NCBI GenBank assembly: GCA_029817715.1
Contig: JARUPY010000050.1
Coordinates: 124,001 to 188,000, forward strand
DNA: 64,000 nt
Reading direction: 5' to 3'
Source of the DNA: Melastoma dodecandrum
Taxonomy: Eukaryota > Streptophyta > Magnoliopsida > Myrtales > Melastomataceae
The notes under the pieces are model-generated. The model had not been told where the DNA came from and did not search any database. It saw nothing but the letters and a program-made list of their open reading frames with translations. The translations under genes and the position numbers were made by a program. Positions 36,830 to 49,465 of this stretch are shown here, one piece after another. Position 1 is the stretch's first letter, and each line of letters begins with the position of its first letter.

Positions 36830-37220
36830 AATATGCGGCATCAACATGGCGACTAACCCCTTTCACCGACCCCATTCACTCATTCGTCTTCACTGGTCTT
36901 TTACAGAGAAAATTTTTTTTTGAAAAATTAGGACTAACTCTAATTGTTCCTTACTCCTCCCCCGCACCCATTTTGCCCGCACCTCGCCCCCTGCACTCAT
37001 TCTTCCTGTACTATTCCCCTCTCACCCGTTCGTCTAGAAAGCAAACCATCTGCCTGCATCTCTCCCCCCGCATCCGTTCTACCCGCACTCCTCCCCCAAC
37101 ACCCATTCATTCAGAAAGAGATCCAACTGCTTGCACCCCTCCCCTTGCTCCCATTCTGCCTAAACTCCTTCACCGTACTCATTTTGCCCATACTCCTCCC
37201 CCAACACAAATTCGAATAGA
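36830..37220. repeat. Left terminal inverted repeat of the MULE
   Basis: The plus strand is strongly C-rich with recurring CTCCCCC and CACCCATTC blocks. The same blocks occur on the minus strand at 51.65-51.99 kb with matching order, including outer CATTCACTC-CGTCTTCAC. The two arms have diverged. Confidence 0.6.
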
Positions 37221-37859
37221 AAGGAAACCACCTACATGTACTCCTCTTCGTTTAAACAAAAGGCATGTCCCTCTTGACTCTAATCACACAATAGTTGTTG
37301 TGGATGTAGTTGTTTGAGGATGGGCTGAATCCGAATTGTTTGAATTTGTGCTACAAGGATGAAGTTTGTGGTACCCTAATATTTCATGTCAGTGATAGAT
37401 TGTATTTTATTGGATGAGTAAGATAAATTGGTGGTAAAAAAATAGTTTTGACGATGTGAATGTAGATAAGATATAGTATTTCACTATCATGAACTTGGTT
37501 AGAGAATCTGGATATGATCCCACTTGAATGTGGTGCATAACACCTTGTTTTAGCCTAGCTAAAAGTCTAAAAGAAATTAGAACTAATGTTGAAGTTAGCA
37601 AATTGGTTGCACAACTACTGGAATCAAAATATGTGGATGTATACATAGAGGGAGAAGAAAGAAACGAGAGTGACCTTCAAAACATGAGGAAGAGGAAGAG
37701 GGGGTTCAATTTGTTCGGGATCATGCTAATAATAACGTGGATGAAGAGTTGTTAGGAGTTGTGATATGTAGTGAATATTAAAATTCAGAAGCTGAGTTGG
37801 CGGCGAATGTTGATAATGTGGATGAAAAGTTGGTAAAACCGCTAGGAGAACAACTCACG

Positions 37860-38590
37860 ATGTAAAATCTTGATTGTGACCATAGGAATCTGAATTTCAA
37901 GGTTGGATTGAGTTTTGACAACTTAGAACAATTCAAAGAGGTTGTCCAAGGTTATGTTGTACTTAACGGGGTTAAGTAGATATGAAGAGGATGAAGGTTG
38001 TTTGTGTTGATGGATATTTGTGGCGTGTATATGCTAGGTGGATGTTAAGTCCATGAATTGACTCATAAGTGTACTCGTTCTATGAAAAATAGACAAACAA
38101 CAATGAAATGACTTGCCCATGAGTTCATTAAAAGAATAGGCCGAATGATTCAATGAAAGCAGGGGATGTCTTTGTTGACTTGATGGATAGGTTAGCTCTC
38201 GAGGTGAACAAATTATAGTTTTATCGCACAAAATGCCATGCTCAAAAGATTCTCAATAGCACAGTAGAGGAATACCACAAGAACGTTAGACCATATAATA
38301 ATTGTCCAAATGGAATCTCAAGTTGGTTCTAGAATTCACACCAAGTTAAACCCTGTTCAACAGTGTGCAATGAAGGGATTCCATCTTGGTTGTAGAAATG
38401 TGTTTCATTTTGATGGGACATTCTTGAAAGGCAAGGCCGGTGGTATTTGTTATATTCGATTGGAAGGAATGGAAACAACCATACGTTTCCCATAGGTTGG
38501 GCTGGAAGGAGAGAATACAATTTTATGGATGTGGTTCCTATCTTTATTTTGATGACTTAAAAATCAATGATAGACGTGTGTGACCTTTCA
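37860..38590 (+). pseudogene. MULE transposase, N-terminal half
   Basis: The plus strand reads VGLSFDNLEQFKEVVQGYVV, matching the MuDR N-terminal domain, with later pieces HKCTRSMKNRQTTMK and the catalytic-domain block GFHLGCRNVFHFDGTFLKG containing the first Asp of the DDE triad. Several stops and frame changes are present. The sequence is cut at 38595 by the gypsy LTR. Confidence 0.7.
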
Positions 38591-38595
38591 TAAGT

Positions 38596-39356
38596 TGATG
38601 CAAGATGGATGGGCTTGGGCGACAAGGGTGGTGTTGGTGTCGCCTCGCTTGCGACGACCGGGCGACAAGCTGAACTCACGCTGCTGGAGTGGTCGGATCA
38701 AGCGACAGACGAAGGGGCAAAGTCATCGGGCGAAGCGACACTGTCAGGCGAAAGAGGCTACGGCGATGAGGAACCCAAGAGGCGGTTACGATCTGACAGT
38801 TCAGGTCTGACAAATTACAGCCCAAACGTCGTGCCTGCTCCACTACCCTGCCCCATTATCTTTTCAGATCTTGTCGGAGGAAATATTATATTTTCCTTCC
38901 TTATCTTTTGATTTTATTTCCGTATCTTTTATTTCATTTCATTGTATTTTCTTTCCTTTGGGGTGGCCTATATAAGCCATGTCTTGTAACCCTAGAGGAC
39001 AGCTTATCTTGAATTTGAAAACCTGCCCAGAAACTCTTTGAGTCTCTTTTTCTCTTATCACTCGGTGGATTCCGTGTGTGGCGAGATTATCCGAGCGTTC
39101 ATTACACCGGTGGTGCGTAGCTGTATCCGGTTGTGGTGTCGTTCAACCCCGAGTCCAAATATGGTGGTGCTGTTGCTGTATCCGTACGAGGTCCGGCCAG
39201 GCACGTCTATCCTTCGGTGGTGGCTTAGCTTGTATTCGGAGGTTGGCGCGTCATTATCCTTACTTTCCAGTTTATCACCTACACCTGTCACCGTTCGCCA
39301 TAGTGGTTTGCTTGTGTCGTTGAACAACCGAACCAACCCATCCTGTCCCCGCATCA
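38596..39356 (+). repeat. 5' LTR of the gypsy element, 761 bp
   Basis: It begins TGATGC and ends GCATCA, short inverted termini. A TATATAA box lies at 38969-38975. A primer-binding site follows directly after its 3' end. Confidence 0.8.
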
Positions 39357-39357
39357 G

Positions 39358-39370
39358 TTGGTATTAGAGC
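39358..39370 (+). other. Primer-binding site of the gypsy element (tRNA-Met)
   Basis: TTGGTATTAGAGC differs by one base from the tRNA-iMet complement TTGGTATCAGAGC, the usual primer site of this group. Confidence 0.75.
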
Positions 39371-39381
39371 ACAAGGTTGTT

Positions 39382-40294
39382 ATGGCGAACCGATTCCGTC
39401 GTGGTATGACGTTGGAAGAAGCTCGTTCAGTCCGCCTTGAGCAGGATGTTGAGGAGTTGAGGCACCAAGTACAGCAGCTCCTTGGAGAAAAGAAGAAATC
39501 CGCGACAGCGTTCTTCACAACCCGTCGAAGCAGAGGAGGAACACAACCCCTTTGTGGATGACTTGAGTGATGAAGAACGTTCAAGGTGGAGTCACCGGGA
39601 GCGACAACCCGCTCGACCTGTTAATATCCGTGTGGACATCCCGGAGTTTGACGAAAGGCTAGATTCGGAGGAGTTCATCGACTGGCTTCAGTCGATTGAG
39701 TGAATATTTGAATATAAGGAAATACCAGCTTTATGACTTCGTAAATATGCATGTCTATGGTGGGAAAACCTTAACCTTCAGCGTCGAAGAGAAGGAAAGG
39801 AGAAGATTCGCTCATGGGAAAAGATGAAGCGAGCGATGAGGAAGTGATTTCTTCCTGAGTGATACATACAAGATCTATTCCTCAAGCTGAATTCGTTACA
39901 ACAAACATCGAGTGTAGCGGAGTATACCCACGAGTTCGAGAGGTTGATGATACAGAGCGATTTATCTGAGCCTTCAGAGCAGACTATCGCAAGGTATCTA
40001 AGAGGACTGAAACAACACGTCGCCGACGCAGTGGAGCTTCAGCCGTATTGGAGTTTCTCGGATGTTTGCAATCTTGCCCATAAGGTTGAGAAGCAACAAG
40101 CGGAGAGGGCGAGTGCTAGAGCAACTATGAAGACGACGTCTTTCAGCAAAGGGAGTGCGTCTATGAGATCCAACCAGTCGATGGACAAAGGAAAAGCGAA
40201 AGTGGACCCTCGTTCCCCACCTATCAATGTTGGGGCGAAGAAGTGTTTCAAGTGCCAAGGGATTGGGCACATGGCGGCAGAGTGTCCTAATTGA
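39382..40294 (+). pseudogene. Gag of the gypsy element
   Basis: A start MANRFRRGMTLEEARSVRLE leads into IRVDIPEFDERLDSEEFIDW, then FERLMIQSDLSEPSEQTIAR and the zinc knuckle CFKCQGIGHMAAEC near the end. At least one frame change (about 39500) and several stops interrupt it. Gag forms the intracellular particle of the retrotransposon. Confidence 0.75.
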
Positions 40295-40333
40295 CGAGCG
40301 ATTACTATCCTAGAGATCCCAGGCGAAGAAGAG

Positions 40334-42115
40334 ATGGACGAACAACTAGGCAAACCTATTTGGGACGTCGAAGAAGAATATATTGAGGAGCCTGATGAGG
40401 GAGAGTTCTTGGTCATTCGAAAGGCTCTCAATGCGAATGCTATAGCTGAAGAAGTCGACCAGCACGAGAAAATATTCCAGACCCGTTGCACCGTACAAGG
40501 AAAAGTTTGTCACGTGATAGTCGACGGTAAGAGTTGCACTGATGTGGCTTCTACCACCATGGTCGAGAAGTTGAAGTTATCGACCAAGCCGCATCCTCGA
40601 CCAAATAAGCTTCAGTGGCCGAGCAAGGAGAGTGACGTGAGAGTTACAAAGCAAGTTCTGGTATCGTTGAGTATTGGCCAGAACTACTAGGATACCGTCA
40701 CGTGCGACGTCGTACCCATGTCACTTGTTGTTGTGGTGTCCGTGGCAGTTCGACCGACGTGCGATACATGATGGGTTAAAAAATACTTACTCCATCATTC
40801 TTGACCAAAAGAAGATCACTCTTCTACCCCTATCGACGACGACTGCGATACCATCAAGCGAGCAAGAATCCAGTTCGACGCGAATGGAGTTGACCCAGAC
40901 GATTCACGGCGAAGGGTGGATCTACATGCTGATGTTGTTCGAGGAGGAAGGAGAACATGCTTCAGCCATACCTCCATAGGTTGAAAAGCTCCTTTTGGAG
41001 TTTGCGGACGTATTTCCGGAGGAGATGCCGGGTGGACTTCCACCTTTGAGGGATATTCAACATCAAATCGATCTCATTCCCAGAGTATCATTGCCCAATC
41101 GTCCAGCTTATAGATGCAACCCGGACGAGGCAAAAGAGCTGCAACGTCAGGTTGAAGAGCTCATTAAACGTGGTTTTGTTCGGGAAAGTCTTAGCCCATG
41201 TTCTGTCCCAACAATTCTCGTTCCCAAGAAGGATTGTTCGTGGCGAATGTGCGTTGACAGCCGAGCGATCAATCGAATCACAGTCAAGAACATATTTCCT
41301 ATTCCCCGACTTGATGATATGCTTGATGAATTGCATGGATCAACTGTGTTTTCAAAGGTAGATTTGAGAGGTGGCTACCATCAGATTCCCATGAGAGAAG
41401 GAGACGAGTGAAAAACGGCGTTCAAAACTAAGTTTAGTCTTTATGAGTGGGTGGTCATGCCATTCGGACTTTCGAACGCACCTAGTACCTTCATGCGACT
41501 GATGAATCAAGTATTTCGCCCATTTATTAGAAAGTTTGTTGTCGTTTATTTCAATGACACTCTTGTATAGTCGCAGCGAAAGGAAGCACCTAGATCATCT
41601 CCGTCAATTGTTCGAGAAGCTGAGAGAGCAGTGATTGAATGGAAACAGTAAGAAGTGTGAGTTCATGACTTCAAGCTTAGTCTTTCTGGGCTATGTTGTG
41701 TCGGAAGAAGGCATTCGAGTCGACGAAAGCAAGGTCCAGGCTATTCAGGATTGGCCAATGCCAAAGTCAGCTCACGACGTGCGGAGTTTCCATGGGCTTG
41801 CTTCATTCTATCGGAGATTCATCAAGGATTTCAGCACTATTGCGGCCCCTTTGACTGAGTGCTTGAAAGGAACGACCTTCGAGTGGTCGGCAGTAGCTCG
41901 GTTGAGCTTTGAGAAACTCAAGCGCCGCTTGAGCGAAGCACCTGTATTAGCTCTTCCCGATTTCGAGAAGGTATTCGAAGTTGAGTGTGATGCTTCTGGA
42001 ATTGGCATTGGTGGTGTGCTCTGACAAGAGGGACGACCAATCGCCTACTTTAGCGAGAGGTTGGGAGGTGCTCGACTAAACTACCCTACGTACGACAAAG
42101 AGTTCTACTCGAATG
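40334..42115 (+). pseudogene. Pol (protease, RT, partial RNase H) of the gypsy element
   Basis: The protease region has VIVDGKSCTDVAST. The RT has [29 protein letters not shown] and [12 protein letters not shown]. The catalytic YXDD motif is mutated to YFND, and several stops follow. RNase H begins [15 protein letters not shown] and is cut after DKEFYSN. No integrase was found. Confidence 0.8.
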
Positions 42116-44231
42116 TGTAAATGGGCCACGAATTGCCTAAATTCCTTTCCTTAATTACCATTCGAGGATTGTCTCCACTACAAATTCATTGAAATTAAAA
42201 AAAGTTCCAAATTCATTATGTTACCCGACAAGAATCCCATAAGGACGATTCCCCCGACATTCTCCGTGCCTCAAATCTCCTGAGGGACCACACCAAATCT
42301 CCTCATTAATGCCTGCAAAAAAGGTAAAAGAAACTGATTACGAGCAACTTCCTTGAATCTCAACGAAATTAGAAGAATTCTAACTACACCGGTCAAAACC
42401 CGACGAAATTAAAGTTTGAGTGGTAAAAAGAATGGAGGGTATAAAAGAGAAAGAGAACTTCATCTTTTCTTTGGTCGCCAGCATCGTTTCTATTCCTATT
42501 TTCCAACGGTTCCTGACCAAGGTAAGGAAATCACTGCGGTGACCCCTCTAATGACCAACCCAAACAAAACGGGAGACGACAACAATAGAAGGCAGCAACA
42601 TCAACGACCAGTTCAACTCCGACTTACCTTGGCGAAGACGACGATGGCCACCCCGACAGTCTGCTGCGGAGCTTGCCGAATTTCCAGTCATCTCAAAGTA
42701 GCTTCCTCAACATTCCAGGCAGCGACAACCCTGTTGAAAGTCCAGCGGGCTCCATTTTCCATCCCCGGTGGCTGCTTGCGGAACAACTTGTTTTAGAACG
42801 AAGAAGGATGAACGACACCCAACTGCAGCCGAAATTTCATTTTGGTTCCCCAAATTTGTCACCGTCAGAGCAAAGAAAGGATCTCCCGGTGCCAACCCGT
42901 AGCTCTGTCCCTCGCTTACAATGGCAGCGGTCTCCACCAACGACTTGCAAGCAGCCGAAAGCTGCAACTAAAGGCACCACCTGCTAGTCCCAAATGATGG
43001 AACCAGAAGAAGGTGTCCCAAGGCGACCCCCCTCCCGTTGCTCGGCTCCCGCGAGAATCAGTCAAACAGCTTCCCTTCCCCTGCTCTCGCCGACAACCAG
43101 CTACGGAGACGTCACATTCCCAGCTTCCCACCACGGCTACAGCAGCAACCTGTTCAGCCGTATCTCCATCTTCCGTATTTCCCTTTAAAGCCTCCCGACA
43201 AGCCAACGGCAACTCCAACTCCATCGCGAACATCTAGCGGAGAACTCTCTTCCGATGCGCACACGAGTCTCCCATCGCAAGCGTGCGTGCTCAGGAGTTG
43301 TGGGGTGGGCTGTTTCCCATCGCGAGCGCCTTTCCCCATGAACATCTCTGAAATCCATGCCAAGCGAGCTTCGTTCTCGGTGAGTCCCTTTTCTCATCTG
43401 CTTTCTCTTCGTTTTACAGCTCCTTAGACAAATCTAATCTCCACTTGCTGCTATGTTTGTATGAACACGCATTACAACAACCTCGGGATATCGGTAATGC
43501 CAAGCTGTCATAACCGGAGCTAGTGGACCCGAAATCATATGAAATCAGGTCCATTCTTCCTCTGCCCTTGTTCTATTTCATGATTAAGTGGTGTGTTAGC
43601 ATTATTTGTAAGCAATCTGAGCTTTGGTTGGCTTTTCTGCAAGTGTATGAATGCTAAAACACGAATGGTTATTGCTGCTGCGCGTTCTTTACACTTTCTG
43701 TCATAATTCTTTGCTAAGTGTATGGATTCAACTAATTTTTAACTCTTTAATTTTCTTTCTCAATGGGGAACAACTTCTCTATTGAAATTTTTTCCAAAAA
43801 AATGCATTTTGCTGGTGTTTTACCTCCTTCAACATCGGAGAATGCAGCTGCCCTGTTCTGTGCATCCGTGGAGCGCGCAATTGTATTCCATCAGGCGTAT
43901 TTTCGTTTGTATAGATCGGATTCATTTGAAACCACTTGGATTCGTTCTCTTTTTGATCCTGCTATAACTTTCGTGTTTTAAGTTTCCTCATTTAACACCT
44001 TCTTTGTCGACTTTCATTTGTTCGAAAAAACAGCCTGATTCTGTGCACGAGTGGGATAGCTGTTTCGGTTTTTCGGACACAACTCGAACATCTGAGCTCT
44101 GTTTGATCTGAAATTGATTGGAACGGATTTCCCTTTGAGTTCTCTAAATCTTTTGTGTTATGCACTTTTCCATCAAGTATCCTGGTCAAATTTCCAGAGG
44201 AGTGGAGACAGGACACGGGCGTTGCTGCATA
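42116..44231 (+). repeat. Fragment of a long LTR (copy 1 of a direct repeat)
   Basis: This copy matches 44388-46237 with high similarity, shifted by about 2280 bp at the left end. Differences include a 340-bp segment near 43690-44030 missing from the second copy. It starts TGTAA, carries GTATAAAAG near 42438, and ends at the sequence GTTGCTGCAT. The small frames shared by both copies look like LTR sequence rather than genes. Confidence 0.75.
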
Positions 44232-44374
44232 CGTGTTTGGTTACCTTGTCTTCGTCGTGACTAATAATTTTCATGATGAGCTTTTAGGATGCATGTTGGC
44301 CAAAGATGCTCTTGAAGTATAATTTGAGGTATTAACGATATCCTTCCGAGCGAATCTTTCCAGATTCCCTCCCA

Positions 44375-44387
44375 AGTAGGGGCAAAC
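44375..44387 (+). other. Possible polypurine tract
   Basis: AGTAGGGGCAAAC lies directly before the TGTAATACC start of the next LTR, the usual position of a retrotransposon polypurine tract. Upstream, ATTTGAGGTATTA at about 44326 mirrors the LTR start. Confidence 0.45.
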
Positions 44388-47300
44388 TGTAATACCTCAA
44401 ATAGGCCACGAATTGCCTAAATTCCTTTCCTTGATTACCATTCGAGGATTGTCTCCACTGCAAATCCATTGAAATTAAAAAAGCCCAAATTCATTATGTT
44501 ACCCAACAAGAATCCCATAAGGACGATTCCCCCGACATTCTCCGTGCCTCAAATCTCCTAAGGGACCACACCAAATCTCCTCATTAATGCCTGCAAAAAA
44601 GGTAAAAGAAACTGATTACGAGCAACTTCCTTGAATCTCAACGAAATTAGAAGAATTCTAACTACACCGGTCAAAACCCAACGAAATTAAAGTTTGAGTG
44701 GTAAAAAGAATGGAGGGTATAAAAGAAAAAGAGAACTTTCTCTGAGAGGGGGGGTCTTCATTTTCTGAGGCCTTCGATCTTCATCTTTTCTTTGGCCGCC
44801 AGCATCGTTTCTATTCCTATTTTCCAACGGTTCCTGACCAAGGTAAGGAAATCATCGCGGTGAAACCCCTCTCTCTGATGACCAAGCCAAACAAAACGGG
44901 CGGCGACAACAATAGGCGATAGCAACATCAACGACCAGTTCAACTCCGACTTACCTTGGCGAAGACAACGATGGCCACCCCGACAATCTGCTGCGGAACT
45001 TGCCGAATTTCCAATCGTCTCGAAGTAGCTTCCTCAACATTCCAGGTAGCGACAACCCTGTTGAAAGCCCAGCGGGGTCCATTTTCCATCCCCCGTGGCT
45101 GCTTGCGGAACAACTTGTTTTAGAACGAAGAAGGATGAACGACACCCAACTGCAGCAGAAATTTCATTTTAGTTCCCCAAATTTGTCATCGTCAGAGCAA
45201 AGAAAGGATCTCCCGGGGCCAACCCGTAGCTCTGTCCCTCGCTTACAATGGCAGCGGTCTCCACCAACGACTTGCAAGCAGCCGAAAGTTGTAACCAAAG
45301 GCACCACCTGCTAGTCCCAAATGATGGAACTAGAAGAAGGTGTCCCAAGGCGACCCCCCTCCCGTTGCTCGGCTCCCGCGAGAATCAGTCAAACAGCTTC
45401 CCTTCCCCTGCTCTCGCCGACAACCAGCTACGGAGACGTCACATTCCCAGCTTCCCACCACGGCTACAGCAGCAACCTGTTTAGCCGTATCTCCATCTTC
45501 CGTATTTCCCTTTAAAGCCTCCCGACAAGCCAGCGGCAACTCCAACTCCATCGCGAACATCTAGCGGAGAACTCTCTCCCGACCCGCACACGAGTCTCCC
45601 ATCGCGAGCGTGCGTGCTCGGGAGTTGTTGGGTGGGCCGTTTCCCATCGCGAGCGCCTTTCCCCATGAACATCTCTGAAATCCATGCCAAACGAGCTTCG
45701 TTCTCGGCGAGTCCCTTTTTCCATCTGCTTTCTCTTCGTTTTACAGCTCCTTAGACAAATCTAACCTCCACTTGCTGCTATGTTTGTATGAACACGCATT
45801 ACAACATTCTCGGGATATCGGCAATGGCGAGCTGTCATAACCGGAGCTAGTGGAACCGAAATCGTATGAAATCAGGTCCATTATTCCTCCGCTCTTGTTC
45901 TGTTTCGTGATTAAGTGGTGTGTTAGCGTTATTTGTAAGGAATCTGAGCTTTGGTTGGCTTTTCTGGAAGTCTATGTATGCTAAAACACGAATGGTTATC
46001 GCTGCTGCGCGTTTTATCTGTTTGAAAAAAACAGCTTGATTCTGTGCACGAGTGGGATAGATGTTTCGGTTTTTCGGACACAACTCGAACATCTGAGCTC
46101 CGTTTGATCTGAAATTGATTGGAACGGATTTCCCTTTGAGTTCTCTAAATCTTTTATGCTATACACTTTTCCATCAAAGCCATATATCCTGGTCAAATTT
46201 CCAGAGGAGTGCAGACAGGACACGGGCGTTGCTGCATTTCGCAATAGGCCTATATTGCTGCACGAAAAAATTCATATTTCTTCCATCCTACATCTGAATC
46301 TTATGAAATTGGTATCTTTAAAACCAAATTTCAGTATTTTACAACTTTTCTTCTTTAAAGTTTGGGTTTGGGGTTTATCCGATCTGTCCAAAAATTCGAG
46401 AAAGACAAAGACCTCCATTGTCTTCTGTTCTCTCGCCGTAGTCTGAATGTCCTGTATACCAGATGACACAATTTACTCACTTGAGTTCCGAATGGACTAA
46501 AATTTAAATCTATTACAACTTTCATGTTTTATATTTGTTAATTTGAGCAACTTAAGTCCATGGTCAACGGTGGGCAAAATTGGTCTGTCATACCACATAG
46601 GTGAAATATGTCCAGTTCGGAAGTCCATGTTCTTCGTTATGCTGGCAATGGATTACACATCCATTTTTCCTAAAATTTAGCATGCTAAAAAATGATTAAG
46701 TTATCTAGCATGTGACAAATTTCATAACTGTTCGATGAATGAGTGAAGAGTTATGAAATTTTCTTTTTCCTATCAGTCTGCTGGCCAAGGATTGCTTATG
46801 CAAGAGGCCGAATCACCTACTTTGCCTTGTGGAATGAGATCCCACCGTTGGATTCGTTTAAAAATTTATATGCTGATTCCTCATCAAGATGTAGATCTAT
46901 AGATTTTTATTTCACTTAGATCGGACAATCTTGAGTGAAGTTATGCTTTCATTTCCAAGCCTGCGTATACTGCATTCTCATCTGCGGGCTACATCCGACT
47001 TTGCGCGTGCATAATTCGTAATTCCACCGTTGGATTATGCCGATTGTTGATAGACATGCTCATCATCAACCTGTTCACTAAATGTGTGGTCGGATCTTTT
47101 TTTATTTTGACTTCATAGGGACTTATGTTCATTTCTCCGATTCCGAATCATTGCTTTGATTTTGGAAATGAAAGTTAACTAACCATGTTTACATTTTCCT
47201 TGCATGTACATTACACATGTGAGAACGAGGACTCTCTCAAGGTTTCAACAATCTCGAAGATGATGATTTCTCGAAGGAGTGTGTACCAAACTGCGCGGAT

Positions 47301-48082
47301 CTACCGCGGCCTAAAAAATTGTCAGTCCGAAGATTAAAAGTGGCTCCCAACCGTCACTAAAGGATAAGGGGAGATACGGGCCTCCCCGAATCATTTTTTA
47401 AGCCCATCTGTAATGGGCTGCGGGCCCAAGTGCATAGGCCTGCAGTCATCGCCTTTCCCCGTCCCTTTTATTTCAATACTTGCTTGTGATCGCGCGCATG
47501 ACTTAGGCTTTAGGATTTTTTGCATCGTGTGTCGATTTTTAATCAAACAAACCTAAATTCGGGTCCAACGCCCATAAAACGTCGATATGAGTTCGGCCCG
47601 ACTCCCGGATCGGGTCTAACACCCGTTAATTAAAAGCAAAATCTTTTTGGACAAATCGCCACCTTTTTCGCATGCTTAGAATGTAAGAGTTAGTAAATAG
47701 GAATCCTCGAACCCTACTCTGATTTTTTCCGACTTAAACCAGACTATATAAATTAATTAAGTCGGTGGCGACTCCGAATAATTTACCTAGGTTAAACAAC
47801 AACATCTTTTCGGAGCCATTTTGGATGGGTACGGCGACACGAGACGCTCCCCGATCCTTTCTCAAAATTTACGAGCGAGGCCTTACGCAGCCTTTCGCCC
47901 GTCATCTTTAGGGAACTGGAGACGATTGGCGAAATGTCCCGCAGACCCGTTCGGGAATTAAGGGAAGGCCCAACCCGATTCTCTTCCGTAGCGTCCGGCG
48001 CTCGAGTCGTGACGCCGACCGGATTGGGCGTCGGGGGAGCGGACCCGGATCCTCGGGTTGCCCGAACCGCCACGCGCGTACA
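44388..48082 (+). repeat. Candidate complete LTR of about 3.7 kb
   Basis: It starts TGTAATACC and ends GTACA, giving inverted TGTA/TACA ends. A TATA box (GTATAAAAG) lies near 44715. A polypurine tract precedes it and a TGGCGACTCCGCTGGGGAG primer-type site follows at 48090. Both ends being bounded by such signals suggests a shared LTR between two tandem element copies. Length would suit long-LTR Ty3/gypsy groups such as Tat/Ogre. The unit is inferred from termini, not from an alignment. Confidence 0.5.
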
Positions 48083-48089
48083 TCCCGGA

Positions 48090-48108
48090 TGGCGACTCCG
48101 CTGGGGAG
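48090..48108 (+). other. Primer-binding site after the long LTR
   Basis: TGGCGACTCCGCTGGGGAG is the motif often seen after 5' LTRs of Tat/Ogre-type elements, where the primer is attributed to tRNA-Arg. A 13-bp inverted repeat (CCGCATGTGGATT and AATCCACATGCGG) follows at about 48113-48158. Confidence 0.55.
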
Positions 48109-48769
48109 ACTCCGCATGTGGATTCCTACCGAAAACTCACATTCAATCCACATGCGGAGAGGAGTTATTGTTTGCGCATGTAATTGCTTGGCTCGATGGC
48201 CTTTGTATGATCTCCTATTTGTGTTTGTTTACCACTTTCTTAGGCATACTTAGGTGAGTCCCTATACCCGAGACTAGGATTTTAGGGTGTCACCGAAAGG
48301 CACGGCCTCGCAGCTTTCTGCGGCTTGTAGGCTATGGACCGGGACCTGCTTCCCTTAGTCCAAGGAAGGTCTTAGAAACTTCCATCCGAGTATAGAATTG
48401 ATTGCCCACTACAGGTGCCAGACGCCGCACGTGCATTTGCTTGTTACTAAGTGACTACTACTTGTGCAGGGACAGGTGTCAAGTACGTTTTGTATGTAAT
48501 AACTGTAACACTAACTTTGTTCATCTTTGCAGTGGTTTGGGTTGGTCACGGGGGGTTTCCAAATTTCTTTTCTCCCTTCCCTATCTCCTTTTACTGCTTT
48601 AATGCATCCATATATATTTGTAATCGCATGAATGTATATCAATTCACAATTGTTCTTGTACACATCAGATACTCTATTTTACTTAAGCACGACTGTACAA
48701 ATCGCGTGCCGAATCATATTATACTAGGATTAGGGATTGAAATGTTATCATTTTCGAATGACACCCTAT

Positions 48770-49465
48770 TAAAAGCGGCTCCCAACCGTCACTAAAGCTA
48801 TAAAGGGGAGGTACGGGCTTCCCCGAATCATTTGTAACGGGCTGCGGGCCCAAGTGCATAGGCCCGCGGTCATCGCCTTTCCCCGTCCCTTTTATTTCAA
48901 TACTTGCTTGTGATCGCGCGCATGACTTAGGCTTTAGGATTTTTTGCGTCGTGTGTCGATTTTTTAATCAAACAAACCTAAATTCGGGTCCAACGCCCAT
49001 AGAACATCGATACGAGTCCGGCCCGACTCCCGGATCGGGTCCAACACCCGTTAATCAAAAGCAAAATCTTTTTGGACAAATCGCCACCTTTTTCGCATGC
49101 TTAGAATGTAAGAGTTAGTAAATAGGAATCCCCGAACCCTACTCTGATTTTTTCCGACTTAAACCAGACTATATAAATTAATTAAGTCGGTGGCGACTCC
49201 GTTTACCTAGGTTAAACAACAACATCTTTTCGGATCCATTTTGGACGGGTAACGGCGACACGAGCCGCTCCCCGAGCCTTCCTCAAAATTCATGAGCGAG
49301 GCTTTACGCAGCCTTTCGCCCGTCTCCTTCAGGGAACTGGAGACGGTTGGCGAAATGTCCCGTAGACCCGTTCGGGATTTAAGGGAAGGCCCAACCCGAT
49401 TCCCTTCCACAGCGTCCGGCGCTTGAGTCGTGACGCCGACCGGATTGGGTCTCGGGGGAGCGGAA
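48770..49465 (+). repeat. Second copy of the LTR 3' part
   Basis: This repeats 47322-48040 (about 1.44 kb upstream) with few changes, for example the block GGCTCCCAACCGTCACTAAAG and the block starting AACATCTTTTCGGA. It ends GGGGGAGCGGA, where MULE sequence resumes. Together with the two copies upstream it implies fragments of three LTRs in one orientation. Confidence 0.75.

Larger units (their letters stand above)
38596..42115 (+). mobile_element. Ty3/gypsy retrotransposon, truncated, inserted in the MULE
   Basis: The element has a 5' LTR, a primer site, and gag and pol remnants in order: gag with zinc knuckle, protease, RT, RNase H. It ends abruptly inside RNase H at about 42115, where the next LTR begins. 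No integrase or 3' LTR remains. Many stops show it is inactive. Confidence 0.85.

Noticed and set aside
36944..37317. Pro/Thr-rich frames in the C-rich block as secreted proteins
   Set aside because: Composition follows from the C-rich inverted repeat of the MULE. Both overlapping frames look equally protein-like and lack signal peptides.
42673..45314. Pairs of similar 60-105-codon frames in 42.7-43.4 and 45.0-45.7 kb as duplicated genes
   Set aside because: They lie inside the direct repeat with a TATA box and LTR-like ends, overlap on both strands and have no domain.
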